A DNA stretch of 14,155 nt, taken from the NCBI GenBank assembly GCA_025360565.1, contig JANYBY010000303.1, forward strand, positions 1-14,155. The letters are read 5' to 3'. This document shows, piece by piece, positions 7,862 through 14,155 of this stretch. Both the position numbers and the translations under genes were made by a program. The notes below the pieces were generated by a model. That model was not told where the DNA came from. It was given only the letters and a program-made list of their open reading frames with translations, and did no database searches. The stretch is from Bacteroidota bacterium (GTDB taxonomy: Bacteria; Bacteroidota; Bacteroidia; B-17B0; Aurantibacillaceae). The number at the start of each line of letters is the position of its first letter. The stretch's first letter is position 1.

Positions 7862-8829
7862 TGAAAACATCTAAAATACTTTTACTGATATTGTTTTGTT
7901 TAACGAGTATTACTCAGTTATTTTCTCAAGCAATACCTTCTGAAGACGAGAATATTCCTTTCTTTATCACCTTTGGTAAAGGCGCCTCGGCAAATTATGG
8001 CGACGATGATTTTACCCAGATCATTTTTTTTATAATACCCGAAAAAACTACTGAACCATTTTTTGTGCGTGTTTTTGATCCAGAGTGCGGCGGATTGCAC
8101 GATGAAAAATATAACACAAGTAACACCAAAACAAAATTTTCTTTTTATGGTGGCAAAGGTTCTTATTCAAATAAAGAAGCGAAAGATGAATCGCCAAAAG
8201 GAAACTTTAAATCGGGTGTGCTTTTAACTTCAAAAAGTTTTGGCGAAGATGCCGAACAGGATGGCAAATGGTACGATTTTGGCCCGTTTAACCCAAAAGA
8301 AGGAGAGTTGCAGCCCGAATTGGGCGGTTATGTTTTTAAAATGGTGGTTGAGGGTATTGAAGGAGATGACGGAAATACTTACAAATTATTTTTATCATCT
8401 AAAAAAGATCAAAATGTTAAGGTGGAAGGCGCAAACTCTTTTTATTATGAATATACCTTCCGTTTAAATGAAGATGTTAAGTCAGTGGCACATATTTATC
8501 CCTTCATTCCAACGGGTGTTGTAACTTGCGAAATAAATATTTTTGATTTTGACGATGCGGGAATAATAAGGATTGTTTCGATAGCAAAAAAAGGAGAAAT
8601 TTTTATGTCACAAGCCGAAGGCGTTTGGTCAAAAGAAAATTTTAATATTACCAAGGAAGAATTAAACACCTCGCTCGATATTCAATTCATCAATAAAAAA
8701 TTAGTTAAAAATAATAACATTGCGGTTTATATAAAAAATCAGTTTGGCGAATTAATGCCTTTTTACACTTCGCCTATTGGCGGGGTACCAAAATTCAAAT
8801 ATAAAATTGGCGTAAAGCCCGATAAATGA
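7861..8829 (+). CDS. Exported protein of unknown function, co-operonic with T9SS genes
   Basis: I do not recognise a family. The protein has 322 residues with a clear signal peptide (MKTSKILLLILFCLTSITQL, cleaved after FSQ at about 23); there is no lipobox Cys at the cleavage site and no later membrane helix. The mature chain is acidic in its first half (SEDEN, NYGDDD, EAKDESPKG) and appears beta-rich. It has only two cysteines, C76 in FDPECGG and C223 in VVTCEINIF, which could pair. The motifs GGYVFKMVVEGIEGDDGNTY and YYEYTFRLNEDV resemble beta-sandwich strands. It ends without a sorting or anchoring domain, so a soluble periplasmic protein is most likely. The start ATG shares one base with the previous stop (TAATG), and the end overlaps the next gene by 4 nt (ATGA). 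It sits between a periplasmic OmpA protein and a periplasmic-sensor phosphatase, so it could be a ligand-binding or adaptor subunit for either. That is context inference only. Confidence 0.75.
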   Translation: MKTSKILLLILFCLTSITQLFSQAIPSEDENIPFFITFGKGASANYGDDDFTQIIFFIIPEKTTEPFFVRVFDPECGGLHDEKYNTSNTKTKFSFYGGKGSYSNKEAKDESPKGNFKSGVLLTSKSFGEDAEQDGKWYDFGPFNPKEGELQPELGGYVFKMVVEGIEGDDGNTYKLFLSSKKDQNVKVEGANSFYYEYTFRLNEDVKSVAHIYPFIPTGVVTCEINIFDFDDAGIIRIVSIAKKGEIFMSQAEGVWSKENFNITKEELNTSLDIQFINKKLVKNNNIAVYIKNQFGELMPFYTSPIGGVPKFKYKIGVKPDK

Positions 8830-11800
8830 GAAAAATAAATACGGTCATATTAATTTTCTTAGGACTCCTCACAAAGGCGCAAGATTATAATTTTAAAAGT
8901 TTTTCGGTTGAAGAAGGCTTATCGCAGCCTTATGTTTACGATATTGTACAATCAAACAGTGGTTCCATTTATATTGCAACCGGCGACGGGCTTGGAGAGT
9001 ACAACGGTAATAAATTTACAACCTATAAAACAAAAGTAGGCTTAGCTGAAAATTTTTGCACGGCACTTTTTTATGATTTTAATCAAACGTTATGGATCGG
9101 GCATTTGGATGGGGGCATAACCTATTGTAAAAATTCCGTTTTTTATAAAGTGCAAATTACCGAAGCGCAATTATCAAAAGTCATCGCGTTTTCTGAAAGT
9201 AAAGATCAACGTATTTACTATGCCACAGTTGATGGAAAATTATATATCATCAAGAATAATAAGCCCGAATTGTTCACTCAGGAACAATTACCCTCTATAA
9301 ATAAAATAAAAATTAAAGGTGATCTATTATATGTGGCCACTGCTGAAGGGTTATATTATCTTGAGCTGAATAATCCCAAAGCATTACCTGTAATAATAGC
9401 GGGAACCAAGGATAAAAATATAACTTGTTTTGATTTTAATTCGCAAGAACAATTGTTTGTAGGTATTGATGGAGAAGGAGTGGAGGTTTTAAAAAAAGTA
9501 GGAAATAACTATTCTTCCATCTATTCTTTTACTAAAAATCTTATCTCAAAAAAATACGAAGTAAAAGATCTTTTGTTATTCAAGGATAATCAACTTTGGA
9601 TCTCTTTAAAAGGCGAAGGATTGCGAATGATCTCTTTTGACGCGGATTTTAAAATTCAAAAGCTGAATGTGATCAATGATAAGAATGGATTAAAAAGTGT
9701 ATTTATTCGTAAAATATTTAAAGATAAAGAAGGGAATTTATGGTTTGGCTCTATTGGCAACGGATTATTTCAATTTCTTTCGGATAGATTTGAATTTTAT
9801 AATAAAAATAATTTTTTACCTTTTGATAATATTAAGTCAATTGCCGTTGATGATTCAGATAACGTTATAATGACGGATGAAAAGCAATTGTTTTGGATAA
9901 ATTCGCTAAAAAAGAGCCGCAGTAATGTTATTACTTTATTTGACTCAACGAGTGAGAACGAGATCCGCACTTCTTACGTAAATAAATTTAAAAGCGTTTT
10001 GTTAATTGGCACTACAAATGGTATTTTTATTTATGAACGGAAGAATAAAAAATTTAATTTTTTAAAAAAATTACCTGAGTTTGAAACTAAAATAATTAAT
10101 TACATTACCATCAATCTTCAAAATCAATATGTTGTTTGTACCACCGCCGGATTGTATTATTTAGATCAGGATTTTAAGATCGAAAAAGAACTATCAACCA
10201 ACAACGGATTGCCGCACAATAATGTTACAGGCTGTTTTGCCGATAGAAGCGAGCGTTTGTGGGTATTTTCACCGGAAACACCACTTTACAATATTTATTT
10301 AGATTCAATAGACCTGGTAAAAGAAATTGATTCGGTAAGTGCATTTAAGTTTACTGTTGCTCTCCAGGATAAAGATAACAATATCTGGTTCGGTACTGAG
10401 GGTAATGGTATTTTTTGTTTAAACCACAATCAAAAATATATACATTATAATGCCAACAATGGTTTAAGATCAGATTATGTTTACGAGCTCGGCATTTCGT
10501 TTAAAGGAGATATTATTGCCTGCCATAAAAACGGAATGAGTATTAAATACCATAGTATAAAAAATTTCAGGTCAATTACTAAGGAAGAGGGCTTACCAGC
10601 GTCTTCATTCAATAGTAAATGCCTTGTGAGCGATAATAGCGGGGGTTTGTGGATGGGAACAACTGAAGGATTAATAAAGTATAATCCAATTGAAGATAAA
10701 ATTAATGTGCAGCCACCGGTCTTTAATTTTTTATCCGTTTCATTTAATAACATTGAAAAGAATGTAAACGATTCTGTTTTTAATTTATCGCATGGCGATT
10801 ATGAGTTAAATGTCGATTACATCGGCGTTTCTCTTTCAGACCCGGCTTCGGTTACTTATCGTTATAAATTGGATGGCTTTGATACCAAATGGCAAATAAC
10901 AAATAGCCCCGTAAAAAATTATTCAAAATTAAGCGATGGCGAATACAGGTTTATAATTTACTCAACTAATTCGGATGGATTTGAAAACCCCGAACCTCAT
11001 TTTTTTAAGGTTGTTATAGCCGCTCCTTTTTGGAAAAAAGCCTGGTTCTATGTTATATTATTAGCGATAACTTTACTTATATTTTATTATATTTTAAGAT
11101 GGCGTTTATTCGCTTTAAAAAAGGCAAAAGAAAACCTTGAGGTGATGGTTACCGAAAAAACCAAAGAGTTGGTAGTGGAAAAAGAAAATGTTGAAAAAAG
11201 CAATAAACTATTAGAGAAAAAAAACGAGGACATTACATCCAGTATTACATACGCTAAACGAATTCAAAACGCTACGCTTTCTTCGGTTGAAAACATTACT
11301 GAAAAACTGAATGCTTTTATCTTATTCAGGCCAAGAGATATTGTAAGTGGTGATTTTTACTGGTGTTACGAAACCAATGAGCATATTTATATTGCGGCAG
11401 TTGATTGTACCGGACACGGCGTGCCGGGCGCCTTTATGAGTTTAATAGGCTCAACATTTTTAAATCAGATCATGATAGAGAACCGCGAACCAACACCCTC
11501 GCAGATATTATTTGAGCTGGATAAAAAATTATTTTTCTCATTCAAGCAAAAAAACAAGGAGGAACAGATCAGAGACGGCATGGATATGGCTATTTGCAGA
11601 ATTAACAGGAATAAACAGGAAGTTATATTTTCGGGGGCAAATCGGCCTTTTTATATCTTTTCAAACAATACTTTAGCCGAAGTAACTGCTAATTTGCAAT
11701 CAATAGGCGGTTTTTTGGAAGGAAATGATAAAAAGTTTGAAGATTCTAAATTTAATTATCAAAAATCCGATACAATTTATTTATTTAGCGATGGATTTGG

Positions 11801-11981
11801 TGACCAATTTGGCGGCCCAAAGAACAAAAGGTTTTCTATGAAAAAAATGAAAGCCTTGTTTGAACAAATTAATGGCATGGAAATTGATGAACAATATAAA
11901 GCGATGGTGAACGAACACGAATTGTGGAAAATGGACAATAGTCAAATTGACGATATTTTAGTAATAGGAATTAAGCTGTAA
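8826..11981 (+). CDS. Propeller/Y_Y_Y sensor with cytoplasmic SpoIIE (PP2C) phosphatase domain, SiaA-like in context
   Basis: A protein of 1,051 residues. A signal peptide (MRKINTVILIFLGLLTKAQ) leads into two-component-regulator propeller repeats (about 25-640), seen as recurring blades such as EEGLSQPYVYDIV, NLWFGSIGNGLFQF, NIWFGTEGNGIFCL and GLWMGTTEGLIKYN. A Y_Y_Y domain covers about 655-732 (YRYKLDGFDTKWQ). One membrane helix lies at about 739-758, then a charged coiled coil at about 763-802. The C-terminal SpoIIE/PP2C phosphatase covers about 830-1051 and keeps its metal-binding acidic residues: D843 (VSGDFYW), D860 (DCTGHGVPGAFM), D917 (RDGMD), D989 (FSDGFGDQ) and D1042/D1043 (QIDDILV). 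It is therefore predicted to be an active Ser/Thr phosphatase controlled by a periplasmic signal. The SiaB and SiaC genes follow, so its likely substrate is phospho-SiaC. SiaA of Pseudomonas has a different sensor (periplasmic plus HAMP). Propeller/Y_Y_Y sensors usually drive histidine kinases in hybrid two-component systems, so this output is a swap. Overlap with the preceding gene is ATGA. Confidence 0.92.
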   Translation: MRKINTVILIFLGLLTKAQDYNFKSFSVEEGLSQPYVYDIVQSNSGSIYIATGDGLGEYNGNKFTTYKTKVGLAENFCTALFYDFNQTLWIGHLDGGITYCKNSVFYKVQITEAQLSKVIAFSESKDQRIYYATVDGKLYIIKNNKPELFTQEQLPSINKIKIKGDLLYVATAEGLYYLELNNPKALPVIIAGTKDKNITCFDFNSQEQLFVGIDGEGVEVLKKVGNNYSSIYSFTKNLISKKYEVKDLLLFKDNQLWISLKGEGLRMISFDADFKIQKLNVINDKNGLKSVFIRKIFKDKEGNLWFGSIGNGLFQFLSDRFEFYNKNNFLPFDNIKSIAVDDSDNVIMTDEKQLFWINSLKKSRSNVITLFDSTSENEIRTSYVNKFKSVLLIGTTNGIFIYERKNKKFNFLKKLPEFETKIINYITINLQNQYVVCTTAGLYYLDQDFKIEKELSTNNGLPHNNVTGCFADRSERLWVFSPETPLYNIYLDSIDLVKEIDSVSAFKFTVALQDKDNNIWFGTEGNGIFCLNHNQKYIHYNANNGLRSDYVYELGISFKGDIIACHKNGMSIKYHSIKNFRSITKEEGLPASSFNSKCLVSDNSGGLWMGTTEGLIKYNPIEDKINVQPPVFNFLSVSFNNIEKNVNDSVFNLSHGDYELNVDYIGVSLSDPASVTYRYKLDGFDTKWQITNSPVKNYSKLSDGEYRFIIYSTNSDGFENPEPHFFKVVIAAPFWKKAWFYVILLAITLLIFYYILRWRLFALKKAKENLEVMVTEKTKELVVEKENVEKSNKLLEKKNEDITSSITYAKRIQNATLSSVENITEKLNAFILFRPRDIVSGDFYWCYETNEHIYIAAVDCTGHGVPGAFMSLIGSTFLNQIMIENREPTPSQILFELDKKLFFSFKQKNKEEQIRDGMDMAICRINRNKQEVIFSGANRPFYIFSNNTLAEVTANLQSIGGFLEGNDKKFEDSKFNYQKSDTIYLFSDGFGDQFGGPKNKRFSMKKMKALFEQINGMEIDEQYKAMVNEHELWKMDNSQIDDILVIGIKL

Positions 11982-11996
11982 TTTATGAAATAATAT

Positions 11997-12458
11997 ATGG
12001 AATTAAAAAATAGGATTTATTACGAGGGCGATTTGGACGAAGATGTATTGATTTTTTTTATGAAAAAAACGAACACCATCGATTTTTGTTCCGGTAAAAC
12101 AAAAAGTAACTTAAAAATTGCTTTAATTGAATTAATTACAAATGCTATCACACACCTTTCCGGCGTAGCATATGGCAGAGTTCTGGTAACAAAACAAAAC
12201 GATGATTGTTATGTAGCTGTGAGTAACATTGTAAACCCTAACAGCCTTGTGGTTCTTATGGATAACATAAAACGAATTAAAAGCATTAAAGATGTAAAGA
12301 AGGAATACAATAAATTGCTCGCCGACGCGTCTTTTGATAAATTAGTGGGCCTCGGTTTGCTCGAGATCTTTAATAAATCAAATGGCAATGTAGAAATTAC
12401 AACTGAGTCGGCGCTTGAAAATACTTTAGTAACAATTAAATTAAAAATAAATGGATAA
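11997..12458 (+). CDS. siaB: SiaB family protein kinase (DUF6272), HATPase-like
   Basis: A cytoplasmic protein of 153 residues with no signal peptide, starting at ATG 11997, 15 nt after the phosphatase gene. The central segment ALIELITNAITH (about 42-53) reads as a GHKL-type N box (E45, N49, H53), and GLGLLEIFNKSNG (about 118-130) resembles the glycine-rich G2 box. That fits the small anti-sigma-kinase-like fold of SiaB. In the Pseudomonas Sia pathway SiaB phosphorylates SiaC on a threonine, opposing SiaA. Identification rests on this N box, the length, and its place between a SpoIIE phosphatase and a SiaC homologue. Its last 8 nt overlap the siaC start, implying coupled translation and matched stoichiometry. 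It could also be a divergent RsbW/SpoIIAB-type kinase, but the SiaC partner favours SiaB. I judge the family call as fairly strong from combined evidence. Confidence 0.82.
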   Translation: MELKNRIYYEGDLDEDVLIFFMKKTNTIDFCSGKTKSNLKIALIELITNAITHLSGVAYGRVLVTKQNDDCYVAVSNIVNPNSLVVLMDNIKRIKSIKDVKKEYNKLLADASFDKLVGLGLLEIFNKSNGNVEITTESALENTLVTIKLKING

Positions 12459-12822
12459 GATTGAAATTGCGGCGGGAGAAAACTCGCCTTACATCCTGAT
12501 GGATTCTGAAAACTACACGCTTACAATAAACGGAAACTCATATATGTCAGGCCCAAGCCAGTTTTATCACAGGCTCTCTTCATGGATTCAGAATGTAAAA
12601 ATTCCAAAAGGAAAAACGTTTAACATAAATATAACCATGGGGTATTACAATACTACCAGTATTCAAATAATAAATATTGTTCTGAAAACCATTTGTTTAA
12701 ATAATTCTGGCCGGGTAACCATTAATTTTATGATCGATAAAGAAGAGGATGAACTTACCGAAACCGCGTTGGCTCTCGCACAAAACACAAAAATTAAACC
12801 AAACATTGTTTATTACGATTAA
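12451..12822 (+). CDS. siaC: SiaC family regulatory phosphoprotein (DUF1987)
   Basis: A cytoplasmic protein of 123 residues, the usual length for SiaC. It starts at ATG 12451, inside the end of siaB. The N-terminal half has the family pattern SPYILMDSENYTLTINGNSY (about 12-31), then a short helix (QFYHRLSSWI). The central strand and helix start GYYNTTSIQIINIVLK at about 64-79 and correspond to the conserved Y-x-N-T/S-S phosphorylation motif. T68, or the adjacent T69, is the expected phosphosite; in Pseudomonas SiaC the phosphorylated residue is Thr68 as I recall. The fold resembles STAS-type anti-sigma antagonists. In the known pathway the unphosphorylated protein binds and activates the diguanylate cyclase SiaD, whereas phosphorylation by SiaB releases it and SiaA restores it. 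No SiaD-like gene is present here, so its downstream partner is unknown and may be a protein of this operon or one encoded elsewhere. Confidence 0.88.
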   Translation: MDKIEIAAGENSPYILMDSENYTLTINGNSYMSGPSQFYHRLSSWIQNVKIPKGKTFNINITMGYYNTTSIQIINIVLKTICLNNSGRVTINFMIDKEEDELTETALALAQNTKIKPNIVYYD

Positions 12823-12886
12823 TGTTTAGCCCTTTATTGGATTAAAAATCAGGTTAAGATCATATTTACACAGTTAAGCCCTTGTA

Positions 12887-14107
12887 ATGAGAAAAAAATG
12901 CGCTTACGGCTTTATTTTTATTATTTATTTTATTTGTAAAATAAATAGTCAACCCGATTCGTTGGTACGCGTTATCAATAGTGCCAACACACCCGATACT
13001 GTAAAAATGAAAGCTCTGTACGAACTTGCAAGCGCCCTTTTATACAATAAACCCGATACTGTTCTTGTTTTATCACAAACTATTTTAGAAAAAGCAATCA
13101 ACTCAAAAAGTCTATTTTGGCAATCTAACGCTCACAATTTATCAGGGGCATATTATTTTATTACCAGCAGGTTTAATGAAGCTATTACCAGTCACGAAAA
13201 AGCATTAGCGATCCGCAAAGGACTTGGGAATAAAAAATTAATTGCCATGTCGTTAAATAACCTTGGTATTGCATATCAACAAATGAATATGTATTCAAGA
13301 TCAGCCGAGTATTTTTTTGAAAGTTTAAAAATATACGAAGAACTTAAAAATAGATCAGGCTTGGCAATGGCTTATGGTAATTTGGGTGTTGTTTATAGTA
13401 CCCTTGGCCAATACGAAAAGGCCTTGCAGTATCAGTTTAGCAGCTTAAAAATTGAAAAGGAAAACGGCAACCGCCAAGGCGAGGCACAGTGTTACACAAG
13501 TATTTCGAGCTGTTATGGAAAAATTGGGAAAAAAGATTCATGCCTAAAATATGAAAACCTAAGCTTAGAAATAAGTAAACAAATAAACGATAAGAACGGT
13601 ATGGCCATTTCGTATAAAAATTTGGCGAACTCATTTGCAGAAATAGGTCAGTTTGAGAAAGCGATGGCTCTTTTTGAACAATGTCTTACTATTGAAAAAG
13701 AATTAAGTGATAGAGACGGTGAAGCGTTATCGTTAATTGGAATTGGTGATATTTTATTGAGAAATAAAAAGTATAATGAGGCCATCGCGTATGGCCAAAA
13801 TGCGTTAACACTTGCAAAAGAATATGAACTTAAACGCGCCGAAAAAGAATCGCTTAAACTTATTTCAGATTGTTATAAGGCCAAGGGCAATCTTGCAAAG
13901 GCCATGCCTTATTTTGAAAAGTACGTTGAACTTAATGATAGTTTAAATAATGTGGAAATAAATAAATCTGCTTACAAACTCGAATTAAAATATGAATTCG
14001 ATAAAAAAGAAAACACTGCTAAAGCAGAACAATTAAGAAAAGATACTTTTCAAAATAAGGCATGGCCTTTGCAAGATTGCCCTTGGCCTTATAACAATCT
14101 GAAATAA
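12887..14107 (+). CDS. Exported tetratricopeptide-repeat protein, 3' end replaced by fold-back sequence (likely N-terminal part of a TPR signalling protein)
   Basis: Starts at ATG 12887, after a 64-nt gap, so it may be a separate transcription unit. Residues 1-22 are a signal peptide (MRKKCAYGFIFIIYFICKIN, cleaved near SQ). Seven or eight Kif/LGN-type 40-residue TPRs follow (about 70-350), for example AMSLNNLGIAYQQMNMYSRS, AMAYGNLGVVYSTLGQYEKA and AISYKNLANSFAEIGQFEKA. A charged helix then begins (LELKYEFDKKENTAKAEQLR). In Bacteroidota this TPR-plus-helix layout is normally followed by a membrane helix and a signalling output: a histidine kinase, SpoIIE phosphatase, cyclase or LuxR-type domain. 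The readable frame stops at 14107, but codons from about residue 387 onward (TFQNKAWPLQDCP...) are translated from an inverted copy of 13812-13923 and are not genuine protein. The authentic part ends at about 14043. Given its position beside a SpoIIE/SiaB/SiaC set, it may be a second sensor input, but the missing domain must be seen to decide. Confidence 0.8.
   Translation: MRKKCAYGFIFIIYFICKINSQPDSLVRVINSANTPDTVKMKALYELASALLYNKPDTVLVLSQTILEKAINSKSLFWQSNAHNLSGAYYFITSRFNEAITSHEKALAIRKGLGNKKLIAMSLNNLGIAYQQMNMYSRSAEYFFESLKIYEELKNRSGLAMAYGNLGVVYSTLGQYEKALQYQFSSLKIEKENGNRQGEAQCYTSISSCYGKIGKKDSCLKYENLSLEISKQINDKNGMAISYKNLANSFAEIGQFEKAMALFEQCLTIEKELSDRDGEALSLIGIGDILLRNKKYNEAIAYGQNALTLAKEYELKRAEKESLKLISDCYKAKGNLAKAMPYFEKYVELNDSLNNVEINKSAYKLELKYEFDKKENTAKAEQLRKDTFQNKAWPLQDCPWPYNNLK
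13812..13923 (+). repeat. Left arm of perfect 112-bp inverted repeat (inside the TPR coding region)
   Basis: Reading base by base, 13812-13923 equals the reverse complement of 14044-14155 without mismatch. The match fails at 13924/14043 and 13925/14042. This arm encodes normal TPR sequence (LAKEYELKRAEKES ... LAKAMPYFEK) and so is the original copy. Confidence 0.95.
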
Positions 14108-14155
14108 GTTTAAGCGATTCTTTTTCGGCGCGTTTAAGTTCATATTCTTTTGCAA
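14044..14155 (-). repeat. Right arm of 112-bp inverted repeat at the window edge; probable fold-back chimera
   Basis: Perfect reverse complement of 13812-13923, separated from it by a 120-nt spacer (13924-14043) and running exactly to the last base of the window. It interrupts the TPR gene: forward translation gives an uncharacteristic Trp/Pro/Cys-containing tail and an early stop at 14105-14107. This geometry is typical of an inverted chimera from strand switching during amplification, or of an assembly end error. The boundary could slide by a few bases because of microhomology around tactttt. Confidence 0.9.

Noticed and set aside
11982..11996. Mini-frame ATG-AAA-TAA between the phosphatase and siaB
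   Set aside because: Two codons only; no evidence of a leader peptide function.
12823..12886. Possible Bacteroidota-type promoter (TTG near 12837, TATTTACA near 12863) before the TPR gene
   Set aside because: The -7 element matches the TAnnTTTG consensus poorly and the spacing is long; no hairpin terminator is evident in the 64-nt gap either. A promoter is plausible here but not supported.
13812..14155. Reading the inverted repeat as a transcription terminator, invertible switch or mobile-element end
   Set aside because: The arms are 112 bp of ordinary TPR coding sequence with a 120-nt coding spacer, no recombinase gene or target duplication, and the right arm stops at the window end; a chimera explains it better.

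Overview
The window looks like a Bacteroidota (Cytophaga-Flavobacterium-Sphingobacterium type) contig. The signs are a type IX secretion (T9SS) repeat protein with a gliding-type C-terminal sorting domain, a PorP/SprF protein, an OmpA/PD40/PKD envelope protein, AT-rich coding sequence outside the repeats, and no obvious Shine-Dalgarno motifs. All eight genes lie on the + strand. No tRNA, rRNA, CRISPR array or insertion sequence was seen. No non-coding stretch exceeds about 65 nt.

Layout. (1) Positions 2-4669 hold the 3' part of a giant surface protein: 18 copies of an 83-residue Ig/PKD-like unit in exact 249-bp register, then a T9SS type B sorting domain. Its 5' end is outside the window. (2) 4669-5559 is a PorP/SprF family outer-membrane protein. 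(3) 5546-7861 is a periplasmic PD40-PKD-PKD-(SPOR-like)-OmpA protein. (4) 7861-8829 is an unrecognised exported protein. (5) 8826-11981 is a periplasmic propeller/Y_Y_Y sensor joined through one membrane helix and a coiled coil to a cytoplasmic SpoIIE/PP2C phosphatase. (6) 11997-12458 is a SiaB-type kinase. (7) 12451-12822 is a SiaC-type regulatory phosphoprotein. (8) 12887-14107 is an exported TPR protein, probably the N-terminal half of a larger signalling protein.

Genes 1-7 are tightly packed: four successive junctions overlap by 1, 14, 1 and 4 nt, then there is a 15-nt gap, then an 8-nt overlap. They look like one translationally coupled operon. My reading is that it couples a secreted adhesin-like T9SS cargo and its envelope anchoring proteins to a SiaA/SiaB/SiaC-like partner-switch. 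In Pseudomonas the Sia switch ends in the diguanylate cyclase SiaD. No GGDEF gene is present here, so the output of this switch is unknown. This is the most interesting biology in the window.

The right edge is suspect. The last 112 nt (14044-14155) are a perfect reverse complement of 13812-13923. This fold-back cuts off the TPR gene and gives it a false C-terminus. It is most simply an assembly or amplification chimera. The left edge lies inside the tandem repeat, so the true repeat number and the N-terminus of gene 1 are unknown.
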